64,000 nt of DNA from SEAL01 sp032153715 (GCA_032153715.1 JALDYR010000001.1:186001-250000), one strand, 5' to 3'; positions 51,341-61,216 are shown, counted from the stretch's first letter. A program made the numbers and translations. The notes: generated by a model not told the origin, from the letters alone.

Positions 51341-52090
51341 TTACTTGGTGAAGACTTTGCCGACCGTGTCGATCAAATCGGCGGGCAAGACGAAGAGTGT
51401 TTTTTGGCTTGGTTCGGCACTGATTTTCTCGAGGGTCTGGAGTGTACGGATATTAATACCGCCAGGAATCTTTGACAGCATTGCTGCCGCATCGGCTACC
51501 GCCTGCGCAGCTGCCTTTTCACCCTCGGCTGTAATGATCACCGCACGGCGCTCACGCTCCGCCTCGGCTTGTTTTGCCATGGCGCGCTTCATGTCAGCCG
51601 GCAACTCGATATTCTGCACCTTTACATTCTCGACATCAATACCCCATTGGTCCGTTTGCGCATCAACAATCTCTTTGATTTGCTGGCTGATTTGTTCGCG
51701 CTTTGACAGCAGCTCGTCCATATCAGCATTACCCGCTACGTCGCGCAGCGCCGCTTGGGCAAACTGGCTAGTGGCATAAATATAGTTCGTCGTTTCGAGC
51801 ACTGCTTTTGGCGCATCAATCACACGGAAGTACACGACCGCATCAACGCCGACCGTCACGTTGTCTTTCGTAATCACTTCTTGTTTTGGCACATCAATTG
51901 GTGTACTGCGAATATCGACGCGGATCATGCGCTGAAAGATCGGGACCACAATCCGAAGACCTGGATTTTTAATACCAGTGAACTTACCAAGTGTCAAAAT
52001 CACGCCTCGTTCATACTGATTTACAATCTTGATACCACTCAGAATAAATCCGATGATGACGACAAAAATAATGATAGCTAATACGTCCAC
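51341..52090 (-). CDS. SPFH/slipin (stomatin-like) membrane protein
   Basis: 249 aa. One N-terminal membrane helix, then the band-7 domain: NQYERGVILTLGKF, GLRIVVPIFQRMIRVDIR, KDNVTVGVDAVVYFRV, and a helical C-terminus AEGEKAAAQAVADAAAM. It forms oligomers in membrane microdomains. The start overlaps the ddl stop by one base, so the two form an operon. Confidence 0.93.
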   Translation of the reverse strand: MDVLAIIIFVVIIGFILSGIKIVNQYERGVILTLGKFTGIKNPGLRIVVPIFQRMIRVDIRSTPIDVPKQEVITKDNVTVGVDAVVYFRVIDAPKAVLETTNYIYATSQFAQAALRDVAGNADMDELLSKREQISQQIKEIVDAQTDQWGIDVENVKVQNIELPADMKRAMAKQAEAERERRAVIITAEGEKAAAQAVADAAAMLSKIPGGINIRTLQTLEKISAEPSQKTLFVLPADLIDTVGKVFTK

Positions 52091-53151
52091 TACGCAACTT
52101 CCCCCTTATATTCTTCTGTCACAATTGTAGCATTGCCCAAAGCATCTGCGATCAATCGCTCGATCAGCTCTGGGTAGCTGACACCTTCGCTGCGCCATAA
52201 TTTTGGATACATACTAATATTCGTAAATCCAGGCAGCGTGTTCACTTCGTTCAGATAAATCACTCCGTCGTCCGACAAAAAGAAATCAACACGCGATAGC
52301 CCTGTACAGCCCAGTAATTCATAGATTCGTCCGGCCATTGCCTGAATACGACTAGTCAGGGCGCTATCGATTTCTGCAGGAATCGCCACTGTCGACGTGC
52401 CGTCCTTGTATTTATCATCGTAGCTATAAAAATCAGCATTGCTAATAATCTCGCCGACTGTACTGACGTGATGTTTTGGCGGCGTGCCTAGCACGGCAAC
52501 CTCCAGCTCGCGCGCGGTAATCGCCTGCTCGATCAGGACGCTGTCGCTATGCTGATGAGCGAGTGCTAGCGCTTCAATCAGCTCATCCTCGCTGTACACC
52601 TTGCTAACACCAACCGAGCTTCCAGACCGCGCTGGCTTCACAAACATCGGACAGCCAAGCGTCATACTTAGCTTGTGAAACTCGGGAATTTCAGCACCCG
52701 CATGATGAACTTCGTACGGTACGACTTTGATATGATGTGCACCGAGTACTTCTTTGGTCTTGATCTTGTCCATGCCGACCGCACTCGCCGTTACGTCACA
52801 ACCAACAATGGGAATATGTAGTAATTGCGCCAAGCCCTGAACGCTACCGTCCTCGCCATTTTTACCATGCAGAATTGGTAAAATCACATCCGGGTGCACC
52901 GTGTAATTATCGGGAATCGTAACAAAACTACCCGTCCCGAGTGCCGGCACCAACTGCGACATACCGCGTGTTTCAATCACTGTCTGGAAAGTATTGAGCA
53001 GCCACCACTTGCCCTCAGTATCAATATACCCAAGAATAACGTCGAACTTTTCATCATCAATTGCGGCGTACACATTGCGCGCTGAAGAAACCGAGACATC
53101 ATGCTCCGATGATTCACCGCCAAAAAGTAGGAGTACGGTCGTTCGTTGCAT
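52090..53151 (-). CDS. ddl: D-alanine--D-alanine ligase
   Basis: 353 aa. GGESSEHDVSVSSA at the N-terminus, HGKNGEDGSVQGL, ATP-grasp KPARSGSSVGV, and C-terminal YLNEVNTLPGFTNISMYP are Ddl hallmarks. It makes the D-Ala-D-Ala end of the peptidoglycan precursor, so the organism builds wall stem peptides. TATACT (53169-53164) is the likely -10. Confidence 0.95.
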   Translation of the reverse strand: MQRTTVLLLFGGESSEHDVSVSSARNVYAAIDDEKFDVILGYIDTEGKWWLLNTFQTVIETRGMSQLVPALGTGSFVTIPDNYTVHPDVILPILHGKNGEDGSVQGLAQLLHIPIVGCDVTASAVGMDKIKTKEVLGAHHIKVVPYEVHHAGAEIPEFHKLSMTLGCPMFVKPARSGSSVGVSKVYSEDELIEALALAHQHSDSVLIEQAITARELEVAVLGTPPKHHVSTVGEIISNADFYSYDDKYKDGTSTVAIPAEIDSALTSRIQAMAGRIYELLGCTGLSRVDFFLSDDGVIYLNEVNTLPGFTNISMYPKLWRSEGVSYPELIERLIADALGNATIVTEEYKGEVA

Positions 53152-53172
53152 TATATGAATGCTAGTATAGCG

Positions 53173-53625
53173 CTAGTTCGGACAGTTGTAAAACGGAATG
53201 ACAGGCACTACAACACCAGTATGCCCCGGATTGACTCCGATACCGTCCCTTCGGCACGGGTTAGCAACCTGCTCATCCTCATTTTCATCTATCACGTACT
53301 TATTTCCCCACGAGTCTCCTTGTTTTAGATCGGAAAGATTCATGCCTGCCGCCGCCCCGATAAGATCAAGCGTTAGCTCGTATCGCGCCTGAGTACTACA
53401 GTTAGTACAGCCCGACCCTGTTATGGCAAATAACGTTTTATCCGTATTGATACGCGCGCTCTGAATAGCCTTCGCGAGAGCGTTAAGCTCACTATTCGCT
53501 TGCTGGACTCGTGCTCGCTCCTGGATACCGTTAAAAGCGACGATCGTGATAGCCGCGAGAATGCCGATCACCACGATGACGATCAATAGTTCAACAATAG
53601 TAAAGCCTGTTTGTTTTAATTTCAT
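53173..53625 (-). CDS. Type IV pilin-like protein 1
   Basis: 150 aa from ATG 53625 (AAAGGA upstream). Prepilin leader ending in G before FTIVELLIVIVVIGILAA, with Glu5 and a long hydrophobic helix, then a short globular domain with paired cysteines (GCTNC; NPC, YNC). Exported and processed by prepilin peptidase. Last of a leftward run of four pilin genes. Confidence 0.92.
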   Translation of the reverse strand: MKLKQTGFTIVELLIVIVVIGILAAITIVAFNGIQERARVQQANSELNALAKAIQSARINTDKTLFAITGSGCTNCSTQARYELTLDLIGAAAGMNLSDLKQGDSWGNKYVIDENEDEQVANPCRRDGIGVNPGHTGVVVPVIPFYNCPN

Positions 53626-53655
53626 TCTATATCCTTTCATCGACGCGTTAACTTT

Positions 53656-54234
53656 TTACAGCGACGGCAACGCAAACTCGCACTGCGCAATCCCGCCATT
53701 GTATTCTGTGTATTTATTTGAATTAGATGATGAATAGGCGCTATTTACTTTCGTCAGGATGCCAGGATAGCCGCAATCATTCGTCCCCTTCAGGTAGTAG
53801 ACGATACTGTATGGCATCGGCTGACCATCGAGCGTATTCACCGTACTGTATGTTATCGAAATACCTCCACGGCTATTGCCCACGTAGGCAAACATGTCAG
53901 TTGGCGCCGGTAGCGGATTGATATCATTAAGATAAGGTCGCAATCCGTTGTTAATCGTTGTATTCTGCGTCCGCGTACCTTGCGGTCCAGACCAGCAAGT
54001 TGATGAAGCATAGCCCTCGCCTAGGCAGCCCGTTGCCGCAGCGGCATAGGTTCCTTTTTCGGCCGCGTGTGCAAGCAGTGCCTTGTGATACTGCTTGACG
54101 AGTGACATCATATTAGCATTTCTGGCTCGATCTTGCACACCGTTGAACGCCACAATAGTAATTGCCGCCAGGATACCGATCACGACAATGACAATTAACA
54201 GTTCAACGATAGTAAAGCCTGACGATCTTTTCAT
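53656..54234 (-). CDS. Type IV pilin-like protein 2
   Basis: 192 aa. Starts MKRSSG then FTIVELLIVIVVIGILAA. The globular part carries Cys in CLGEGYASSTC and CGYPGIL and ends IAQCEF. Abuts the next pilin stop by one base (54234), so translation is coupled. Confidence 0.92.
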   Translation of the reverse strand: MKRSSGFTIVELLIVIVVIGILAAITIVAFNGVQDRARNANMMSLVKQYHKALLAHAAEKGTYAAAATGCLGEGYASSTCWSGPQGTRTQNTTINNGLRPYLNDINPLPAPTDMFAYVGNSRGGISITYSTVNTLDGQPMPYSIVYYLKGTNDCGYPGILTKVNSAYSSSNSNKYTEYNGGIAQCEFALPSL

Positions 54235-54842
54235 TAGGCCCCCGCAGGTGGCGTTTCGACGCAGCTTGTAATATTCGATACGGTATAGGAATACTTGTAG
54301 TAATCTCTGGTGGCGACATATTGGACCGGAGTATTGTTATTGCCGCCAATTGCAGCGTGATTACACAGGTACGCATTAGCGTTATAGAAGCCAGCCTCGC
54401 GGAAGCCAACCCGACGATACATTGTGCTATTTTGTGGTCCATTTGCTGCCATATTCCAGGCACTCAGGATATAGTTCGTGCCATCACTGGCATACATATA
54501 GCATCCATTTGCGCTACTCGCACCTTTTGCCGGCTGCTGACTTTGCGGCAATGTTCCGGTTACGCTCGGCACCCAATCAGCCTGACTAGTGCCCGCCGAA
54601 CAATTATCATCAGACAAGACCGTCGATAGGGCGCCCGTCGTAGGATACTGCCCATGTACAGCGGCATATTGCTCTATCATTCCTGCAACCGAGCGAATAT
54701 CACTCTGCACGCGTGTGTCTTTGGCACGATTTTGCACACCATTAAACGCCACGACTGTGATAGCCGCTAGAATGCCGATCACCACGATAACGATCAGTAA
54801 TTCGACAATAGTAAACCCTCGCTGGGATGAAAAGGGACGCAT
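54234..54842 (-). CDS. Type IV pilin-like protein 3
   Basis: 202 aa from ATG 54842; an upstream in-frame ATG (54881) precedes the promoter and is rejected. Leader MRPFSSQRG then FTIVELL. Ribosome site is poor. Extended -10 box TGCTATACA lies before it, shared with pilins 4 and 5. Tyr-rich C-terminal domain with several Cys. Confidence 0.9.
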   Translation of the reverse strand: MRPFSSQRGFTIVELLIVIVVIGILAAITVVAFNGVQNRAKDTRVQSDIRSVAGMIEQYAAVHGQYPTTGALSTVLSDDNCSAGTSQADWVPSVTGTLPQSQQPAKGASSANGCYMYASDGTNYILSAWNMAANGPQNSTMYRRVGFREAGFYNANAYLCNHAAIGGNNNTPVQYVATRDYYKYSYTVSNITSCVETPPAGA

Positions 54843-54893
54843 ATGCTCATCATTGTATAGCATAAGCATCATGCACAGCAAGCAAAATTAGCC

Positions 54894-55424
54894 TTAGCCG
54901 ACCTCTATCAGATAATTAAATCCATAGGTGTTCCACCAACTCACCCCTGACGTACAGGATGAAAGAACCGCAGGTGCGGCAACGGTACCTAGCGTTTCAA
55001 GCTTGGTGAGGATTGCCGTTTTAGCAACGCCACCGACCGTGCAGTTCACTTTGATATAGCCAGGACAAGCAGAGCTAAACGTTCCTTTGCCACATTTTGG
55101 GTCAATAATATTATTGCCGATCAACAGCCCCTGCGCTTGCAGCACCTCAAGAATCGTTGGATCACCAGGGTTGAGGCCGTCGTTAAACCAGCCCGTACCA
55201 TTCCCCGAACCCCCACCTGTCGTAATGTAATTGCCGTTATTTATATAGTAAATCTGCAGCGCCTTGGACAGCCCAGCAAGGTCACTCTTGCGCGCGCTGT
55301 CACGTGCTCGCTGCTGAACCCCGTTAAAAGCGACAATAACTATTGCCGCTAGAATTCCGATCACAACAATAACGATCAATAATTCGACAATAGTAAAGCC
55401 TTGCGATCGTGAACGGCGTTGCAT
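54894..55424 (-). CDS. Type IV pilin-like protein 4
   Basis: 176 aa from ATG 55424. Leader MQRRSRSQG then FTIVELL and the hydrophobic helix. Gly-rich loop (GGGSGNGTG) and four C-terminal Cys. TTGCCG-16-TATACA promoter with TG extension (minus strand, -10 at 55441-55436). Divergent from rarA. Confidence 0.92.
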   Translation of the reverse strand: MQRRSRSQGFTIVELLIVIVVIGILAAIVIVAFNGVQQRARDSARKSDLAGLSKALQIYYINNGNYITTGGGSGNGTGWFNDGLNPGDPTILEVLQAQGLLIGNNIIDPKCGKGTFSSACPGYIKVNCTVGGVAKTAILTKLETLGTVAAPAVLSSCTSGVSWWNTYGFNYLIEVG

Positions 55425-55487
55425 ATACCCCACAGTGTATAGCACAAGCATTATGTACGGCAAGTAAAAGAACGCTATACTAATAAC

Positions 55488-56663
55488 ATGGAACGCGTGC
55501 CTTTAGCTGAACGAATGCGGCCGATGACTCTTGATGAGGTCATTGGACAAACTCACCTCCTTGCCGATGGTGAGATTTTAAAGCAGATCGTCAAACGAAA
55601 AGAACCTGTCAGCCTGATCCTATGGGGACCGCCAGGTAGCGGCAAGACCACCTTGGCACGGATTATTGCCCGGGAAGTCGAGGCGGAGTTTGTCGAGCTG
55701 TCAGCCGTTACGAGCGGTAAAAAAGACGTCGAGAAAGTCGTTGAACATGCCCGGCAAAACTGGAACCTGCAAATCCGTACCGTTCTGTTCGTCGACGAAA
55801 TTCACCGCTTCAATAAAGCCCAGCAAGATGCCTTTTTGCCACACGTTGAATCAGGCCTAATTACGCTGATTGGTGCCACAACTGAAAACCCGAGTTTTGA
55901 GGTCATTACACCACTCCTTTCACGTAGCCGCGTACTTGTCCTGCAGCCGCTTGCCAAAGCCGAGATTATCGACATCCTCAAGCGTGCATTAAAGGGCGAA
56001 AAGAAAACTAAGTTCGTTTCAAATGAAGCGCTTGATTACCTGGCAGAATTATCCGGTGGTGATGCCCGCGTTGCACTCGGCAACCTCGAACTGTCGCTCA
56101 GCATGGGCGAGAAGAAAGTCACGCCCGACGTGGTGAAAGTCGCGGCGCAAAAACGCGTGCCTGGCTATGACAAAAAGGGTGAGATGCACTACAACGTCAT
56201 CAGTGCCTTTATCAAAAGTATGCGTGGCAGCAACGTCGATGCTACGCTCTACTACCTGGCGCGTATGATTGACGCCGGTGAAGACCCAAAGTTCATCGCT
56301 CGTCGCATGTTGATCTTTGCAAGCGAAGACATCGGCCTAGCCGGTAATGGTGCACTAGGGCTTGCGCTGAACGCCTTCCAGGCCGTTGAACGTATTGGCA
56401 TGCCCGAGAGTAACTATATCCTTTTTCACGTTGCTACAGCGCTTGCTAAAAGCGAGAAGTCGCGTCGCACCACCGATGCCATGCACAACGCCCAGGCGCT
56501 TGCCAAACAATACCCCGACTCACCCGTCCCGATTCATCTTCGTAATGCACCGACCAAACTGATGAAGGACCTTGGCTACGCCAAAGATTACAAATGGGAA
56601 GCGGACTTCAAACACAATAAAGGCTTTTTACCCGACGAGTTAAACGGCAAGACTATTTTCTAG
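55488..56663 (+). CDS. rarA: Replication-associated recombination protein RarA (MgsA)
   Basis: 391 aa. AAA+ ATPase with Walker A GPPGSGKTT, Walker B VLFVDEIHRF, sensor GATTENPSF and the C-terminal MgsA tetramer domain (AFIKSMRGSNVDATLYYLARMI). It acts at stalled replication forks. TATACT (55476-55481) is six bases before the ATG, so it is probably leaderless. Confidence 0.95.
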   Translation: MERVPLAERMRPMTLDEVIGQTHLLADGEILKQIVKRKEPVSLILWGPPGSGKTTLARIIAREVEAEFVELSAVTSGKKDVEKVVEHARQNWNLQIRTVLFVDEIHRFNKAQQDAFLPHVESGLITLIGATTENPSFEVITPLLSRSRVLVLQPLAKAEIIDILKRALKGEKKTKFVSNEALDYLAELSGGDARVALGNLELSLSMGEKKVTPDVVKVAAQKRVPGYDKKGEMHYNVISAFIKSMRGSNVDATLYYLARMIDAGEDPKFIARRMLIFASEDIGLAGNGALGLALNAFQAVERIGMPESNYILFHVATALAKSEKSRRTTDAMHNAQALAKQYPDSPVPIHLRNAPTKLMKDLGYAKDYKWEADFKHNKGFLPDELNGKTIF

Positions 56664-57876
56664 AACGCTTCGAGTGTGCCGCTTTGTCGAGTGCAATCGC
56701 TTCGTGATAACGCTCGATATACGTACGTGCCATTTTCTCGGCAGAGAACTTCTCTTCGACCGAACGGCGACATGCTTCGGGGTCAATTTCATCAATCCGC
56801 TGCATGTATTCGGCAAACTCTTTTTCATCATTTGCTAAAAATCCATTCACACCGTGCTCGATAATTTCAGGCATGGCGCCGCGATTCATGGCAATAACTG
56901 GCGTCCCGCAAGCCAATGCCTCGATCACTGCCATCCCAAATGGCTCATTCCATGTAATTGGAAAGAGGAGCGCTTTCGCTTCCGAAATAAGCTTCAGCTT
57001 CCTTTTGCCACCCACGCCACCAACATATCTTACGCGTGGATACCTGAGGGTATATTTCAAGATCTTGTTGCTATAGTACTCAAAATCACGGTCGTGACGG
57101 TAGTGGCTGAGCGGGTTTGCCAGTTCTAGTACCAATTTGCGCTGCGAGTCGATCGTCGCCACTGTCCCTGCCATTTGCAAGCGATACCCCAGTCGTGCGC
57201 AAAGCTTCGCGGCAATATGCTGTCCCTTCTCTTCCGAAAAACGAGCTAACGTCATGAAATATCGCTTTTTGCCCGCCCTGCCAACAAAAGGAAATTGATT
57301 CACATCTACGGCATTGTGAACCGTCGACAGCATATTTTTCTTGAGCTGTGTTGGCATCGTTTTTTGCATAGCGTCCGAAATCGACACAAAATGAAGTCGA
57401 TGGTCCCCGGCCACACTGCGCCAAAATGGTCGATTATCAACACCCCCTTCGGCCACGGATTGATCAGAGCTGATAGGCGGTCCATGAATTGTATGAATCG
57501 CCGGGGGCATATCCGACATACGCGTCGCCCAGGCAAGTGTCATCGGACCCGTGAAGTAGTTATGGTCATGAATAACATCAAAGTGGCCATCTTCTCGGAT
57601 CATCTCAAGCGACTTCAGTACGTGCGCCGCTGGGATCGGCAAGGCAAAATCAAACATTGGTTTCAGAATATGCTGAAACTGCTCATCTTGCGTCACTGGG
57701 TGAACTTTTGCGCCATGCAATTTATGCCGACCAACGCCAAATACCTCAACGTCGGCACCAACGGCCATCAATCCCTCGACAAGACTATCGAGAACCGCTT
57801 CAACGCCGCCATACCCATCACTGGGAACGTGGAGCCAAGGCGGTGCTATGACTGCAATGCGAAGTCGTTTCTTCAT
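56653..57876 (-). CDS. GT4-family glycosyltransferase
   Basis: 407 aa. GT-B fold: N-terminal PPWLHVPSDGYGGVEAVLDSLVEGL and C-terminal FPITWNEPFGMAVIEALACGTPVIAMNRGAMPEII, with the EPFGMxxxE donor motif. Sugar and acceptor unknown. Convergent with rarA (11-base overlap) and divergent from a debranching-type hydrolase, hinting at polysaccharide turnover. Confidence 0.92.
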   Translation of the reverse strand: MKKRLRIAVIAPPWLHVPSDGYGGVEAVLDSLVEGLMAVGADVEVFGVGRHKLHGAKVHPVTQDEQFQHILKPMFDFALPIPAAHVLKSLEMIREDGHFDVIHDHNYFTGPMTLAWATRMSDMPPAIHTIHGPPISSDQSVAEGGVDNRPFWRSVAGDHRLHFVSISDAMQKTMPTQLKKNMLSTVHNAVDVNQFPFVGRAGKKRYFMTLARFSEEKGQHIAAKLCARLGYRLQMAGTVATIDSQRKLVLELANPLSHYRHDRDFEYYSNKILKYTLRYPRVRYVGGVGGKRKLKLISEAKALLFPITWNEPFGMAVIEALACGTPVIAMNRGAMPEIIEHGVNGFLANDEKEFAEYMQRIDEIDPEACRRSVEEKFSAEKMARTYIERYHEAIALDKAAHSKRSRK

Positions 57877-57965
57877 TTATTGCAGCTCCCGAAAGATTTT
57901 TTCGCTGTAGGTGTACAACATATCTCTACCCCTATTATACCATTCACGTGCTTTATAATAGGTAC

Positions 57966-59558
57966 ATGGAGCAAATCGAATTGCGATCAGAACGGTTTCC
58001 ACTAGGGTTCTGGCTTCTAGAAGGCGAGGAGTCTGTTCGCGTCGAAAAATTCGAGCCACGCGTCTTTGATCACAATCCATCAGCCGTCGAGCAAATGAAG
58101 CGACTGACTAATTCACCCGACACAAGCAGCATTGGCGAATACGGCCCAAGCGTTGCCTCGCTTGCCTTTGATGTCTCGACGCGCACTTCCGTCTCGCCAT
58201 CCGACTCACCGCTCGATGACACCCAGATGACTCCAGCAGATGTCGCCCCCGAATATTTGCGACTTTACGAAGTCCTTTTTGGCCGCGATTCACTACGCGC
58301 GGCAATTGATCTTATCTCTAGCTACCCGGAGCTCGCCCGCACAACCGTCCTTGAACTGGCGAAATTACAGGGTGTCACCTACAACCAAGAACGCGAGGAA
58401 GAGCCCGGCCGAATCGTACATGAAGCCCGCGACAAAAACGACCCGATTGCCCGCGACCTCAGCGAACGACTTGGCTGGGGCTGGCCATACTACGGGTCAG
58501 TCGACGCCACGCCTGAGTTCATCCGCACCCTCACTGCATACGTTCGTCGGAGCGAAGAAAACCACGGCTTTCTTTCGGCACAATACACCGATCGCAGCGG
58601 CATGGAGCGAGACATCGCCTACTCGCTCGATATGGCCGTCGAATGGATTTTCGACAAGCTCGACAGCAACACGGAAGGAATCCTTGAATATTGCACCGTC
58701 CTCGAAAAGGGTACTGAAAACCAAGTCTGGAAAGATTCATGGGATGCCTATCACCACAAAGACGGCACCCTTGCCAATCATAAAAAGGGTATTGCTTCCG
58801 TTGAAGTGCAAGTTACCACCTATGACGCCCTGCTCGATGCCGCCCATCTGTATGAGCAAGTTCTAGACGATGAATATAAAGCAGCCAAGCTCCGGGAGCG
58901 AGCAGAAAAGTTACGGCAAACAATTTTTGATATCTTTTGGACCGAAGAAGAAGGTGGCTATTTTATCCTCGGCACCGACCGCGATGACAACGGCAATCTG
59001 CGACAGCTTAACGTCAAAACTTCGAATATGGGCCACACGTTGAATTCCCGACTCCTCGAAAGCAAAGACCCCGCCAGTCCTGATCCTGAACTGATTCGCA
59101 AACGCGACGCAGTCATGCGCCATATCCTTTCACCAGAACTACTGAACGTCAGCGGCATCCGCACACTTGCCACCGACGAAGTCCGCTTCCGACCAGGCGC
59201 ATACCACTGCGGCAGCGTTTGGCTATGGGACACACATCATATCGCCAAGGGGTTTCGGCGTCATGGCTTCCACGAAGATGCCGACGAGCTTGATCGGCGT
59301 CTTTTGAACGTCGTTAACGCGACCAAAATATTCCCCGAGTACGTTCGCGGTGACGACAGTGATACGCCAAGTATCAATACGCAGCGTATTATCGTTTGGG
59401 ACGCAGTTAATAAGCGTGAGAATATTGTCGAACAGCCGCCACAAGAAGTCCAGGCCTGGACTGTTGCCGCCATCTTGGCAATCAAAAAGCGGCTTGACCG
59501 CAGGCAGCGCGAAATTGATGCGCGCAAGCAAGCGATTCTCGCCGAGCGACGAGGCTAG
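57966..59558 (+). CDS. Amylo-alpha-1,6-glucosidase/debranching-type glycoside hydrolase
   Basis: 530 aa. An (alpha/alpha)6-barrel enzyme: LFGRDSLRAA, GRIVHEAR, YYGSVDATPEFI, KDSWDAYHH and late HCGSVWLWDTHHIAKG match GDE_C/MGH1-like hydrolases. It may trim glycogen-like or glucosylglycerate-type glucans. TATAAT (57954-57959) is six bases before ATG 57966. The stop overlaps the convergent trehalase stop by four bases. Confidence 0.88.
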   Translation: MEQIELRSERFPLGFWLLEGEESVRVEKFEPRVFDHNPSAVEQMKRLTNSPDTSSIGEYGPSVASLAFDVSTRTSVSPSDSPLDDTQMTPADVAPEYLRLYEVLFGRDSLRAAIDLISSYPELARTTVLELAKLQGVTYNQEREEEPGRIVHEARDKNDPIARDLSERLGWGWPYYGSVDATPEFIRTLTAYVRRSEENHGFLSAQYTDRSGMERDIAYSLDMAVEWIFDKLDSNTEGILEYCTVLEKGTENQVWKDSWDAYHHKDGTLANHKKGIASVEVQVTTYDALLDAAHLYEQVLDDEYKAAKLRERAEKLRQTIFDIFWTEEEGGYFILGTDRDDNGNLRQLNVKTSNMGHTLNSRLLESKDPASPDPELIRKRDAVMRHILSPELLNVSGIRTLATDEVRFRPGAYHCGSVWLWDTHHIAKGFRRHGFHEDADELDRRLLNVVNATKIFPEYVRGDDSDTPSINTQRIIVWDAVNKRENIVEQPPQEVQAWTVAAILAIKKRLDRRQREIDARKQAILAERRG

Positions 59559-61156
59559 TCGTCTTCGCTCATAAGCGCGGCAAGTACCCCGTTTGTCCAG
59601 CCAAAGCCGTCCTGAAGCGGATATTCACCACCTGCACCAAGGCGATCATGACTCACGACGTTATACTTTTCGATCATCTTGCCTTTGCTCGTAAAGACCT
59701 CAAGGCCTGAATTTACCCACGCTTTTTTAATCTTGTCCGCAAGCGTGCGGTGGCCGTAGTTGCGTAGTCCTTGGATTACAACCCAGTGTAGCGGCGCCCA
59801 GCCATTTGGCGCATCCCACTGCTGTCCATTATCGACAAGTGTCGTCACAAGTCCCCCATCTTTCAGAAAGTCTTTCTCAAGGCGATCAGCGACAGCCTGA
59901 GCTTGTTTAGTCGTGGCGATTTTTGCGTACAGCGGGAAAACACCAGCCAGTGACACACTCGCCGTTGACTTACTGGTCCGGAAATCATAGTCCATAAAGA
60001 ACTGCTCTTGCTCGTCCCACATATATTTCGTAATCGTCTTTGCGCGACGATCAGCTAATGTGCGGAATTTACGTGCTAGCAGTGGCTGGAACATCAACTG
60101 GTAGGTTTTTGAAATTGTCATCTCTAGATCGTAAAGCAGGCAGTTCAAATCAACCGGCACGATATCAGTAGTATGAATCGACGTGATATCCTGCGGACTC
60201 GCAAACCAACGACTGCTAAAGTCCCAACCTGACTCTGCCCCGGCTCGAAGGTCCAGATAGAGGCGCTCGGAATCGTGTACGCCAGCTTGCTCAGCCGTTT
60301 CAACATCTTCACGTAGTGATTCTGGTCGCGGCGTTGTTTTGTTGTCAAAGTAACGGTTCAGCAATACGCCATTTGGCATCTGTACGACACGCGCAAAGGC
60401 ACGCGTATCAATATGGCTATTAACTGATTTTCGCCCTTTCATCCAGAAACGATATTCGGCCAACATATATGGCAAGTATTCAAGCATCGTTCGCGTTTGT
60501 CCGCGATGGCGAGCGAGCAGTCGCACCATATGCGAAAAGAACGGCGGCTGCGAGCGACTGAGGAAGTAAGTGCGGTTAGCGGTTGGAATAAAGCCAAACT
60601 TACGAATCATATACGCGTAGTTCTTGACCATACCTTCGATCAAATCCCAGCGATTATCCGCCGCCAGGCCCAGCATAATGAAATAACTATCCCAGTAGAA
60701 CTGCTCACTAAAACGACCGCCTGGCACGACGTAAGCGTGCGGCAAGGCAATTAACGATCCACGATCACGGCGGTTTTTACGCTCCAGTACATGCCATAGC
60801 TCGGCAATGTGCTCACGCGCCGTTCGACTCATGTCAGAATGATACACGGCGGCAGTGTGTTCAAATTCGTAAAAGTGACGATTTACAAATTCGTGCAAGT
60901 CAAAGCTCGGATCTTGCTTGGCGAGCAGATACTCTTTTTTGATTTGCGTCATGCGTTTACGCGGAATCAGATCAACAAATGTCTTGCCATCGTTATATAC
61001 CTGACGCTCTTGCACTTCACTAAAAAGCGCGCCAAGCGCCTCGTCTGGACTCTTACGCACGCGCATTAGCGCACCGGTTGCAGCGACCAGTGTCGACTTG
61101 ATCGTGTCATCGACTTGCGATGGTACGTTCAATGGAAGAGAGATTTTTTTCTGCAT
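59555..61156 (-). CDS. treF: Trehalase-like GH37 glycoside hydrolase
   Basis: 533 aa. PGGRFSEQFYWDSYF is trehalase signature 1 and QQWDAPNGWAPLHW signature 2; ESGWDFSSRW carries the likely catalytic Asp. No signal peptide, so it is probably cytoplasmic. It would cleave trehalose to glucose. ATG 61156 is chosen because TATAGT (61172-61167) lies between it and the upstream in-frame start. Confidence 0.92.
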   Translation of the reverse strand: MQKKISLPLNVPSQVDDTIKSTLVAATGALMRVRKSPDEALGALFSEVQERQVYNDGKTFVDLIPRKRMTQIKKEYLLAKQDPSFDLHEFVNRHFYEFEHTAAVYHSDMSRTAREHIAELWHVLERKNRRDRGSLIALPHAYVVPGGRFSEQFYWDSYFIMLGLAADNRWDLIEGMVKNYAYMIRKFGFIPTANRTYFLSRSQPPFFSHMVRLLARHRGQTRTMLEYLPYMLAEYRFWMKGRKSVNSHIDTRAFARVVQMPNGVLLNRYFDNKTTPRPESLREDVETAEQAGVHDSERLYLDLRAGAESGWDFSSRWFASPQDITSIHTTDIVPVDLNCLLYDLEMTISKTYQLMFQPLLARKFRTLADRRAKTITKYMWDEQEQFFMDYDFRTSKSTASVSLAGVFPLYAKIATTKQAQAVADRLEKDFLKDGGLVTTLVDNGQQWDAPNGWAPLHWVVIQGLRNYGHRTLADKIKKAWVNSGLEVFTSKGKMIEKYNVVSHDRLGAGGEYPLQDGFGWTNGVLAALMSEDD

Positions 61157-61216
61157 AACTGTATACACTATAGCGTTTGCGCTTATCTGGCGCAATGTCT
61201 TTGTTATGCAAGATTA

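Noticed and set aside
54203..54463. Minus-strand frame of 86 codons in the pilin array
   Set aside because: It lies within pilin 3 in another frame and lacks a ribosome site.
53173..55424. Pilin N-terminal DNA repeats as mobile or CRISPR-like repeats
   Set aside because: The repeated DNA is fully explained by coding of the conserved prepilin helix in four genes.
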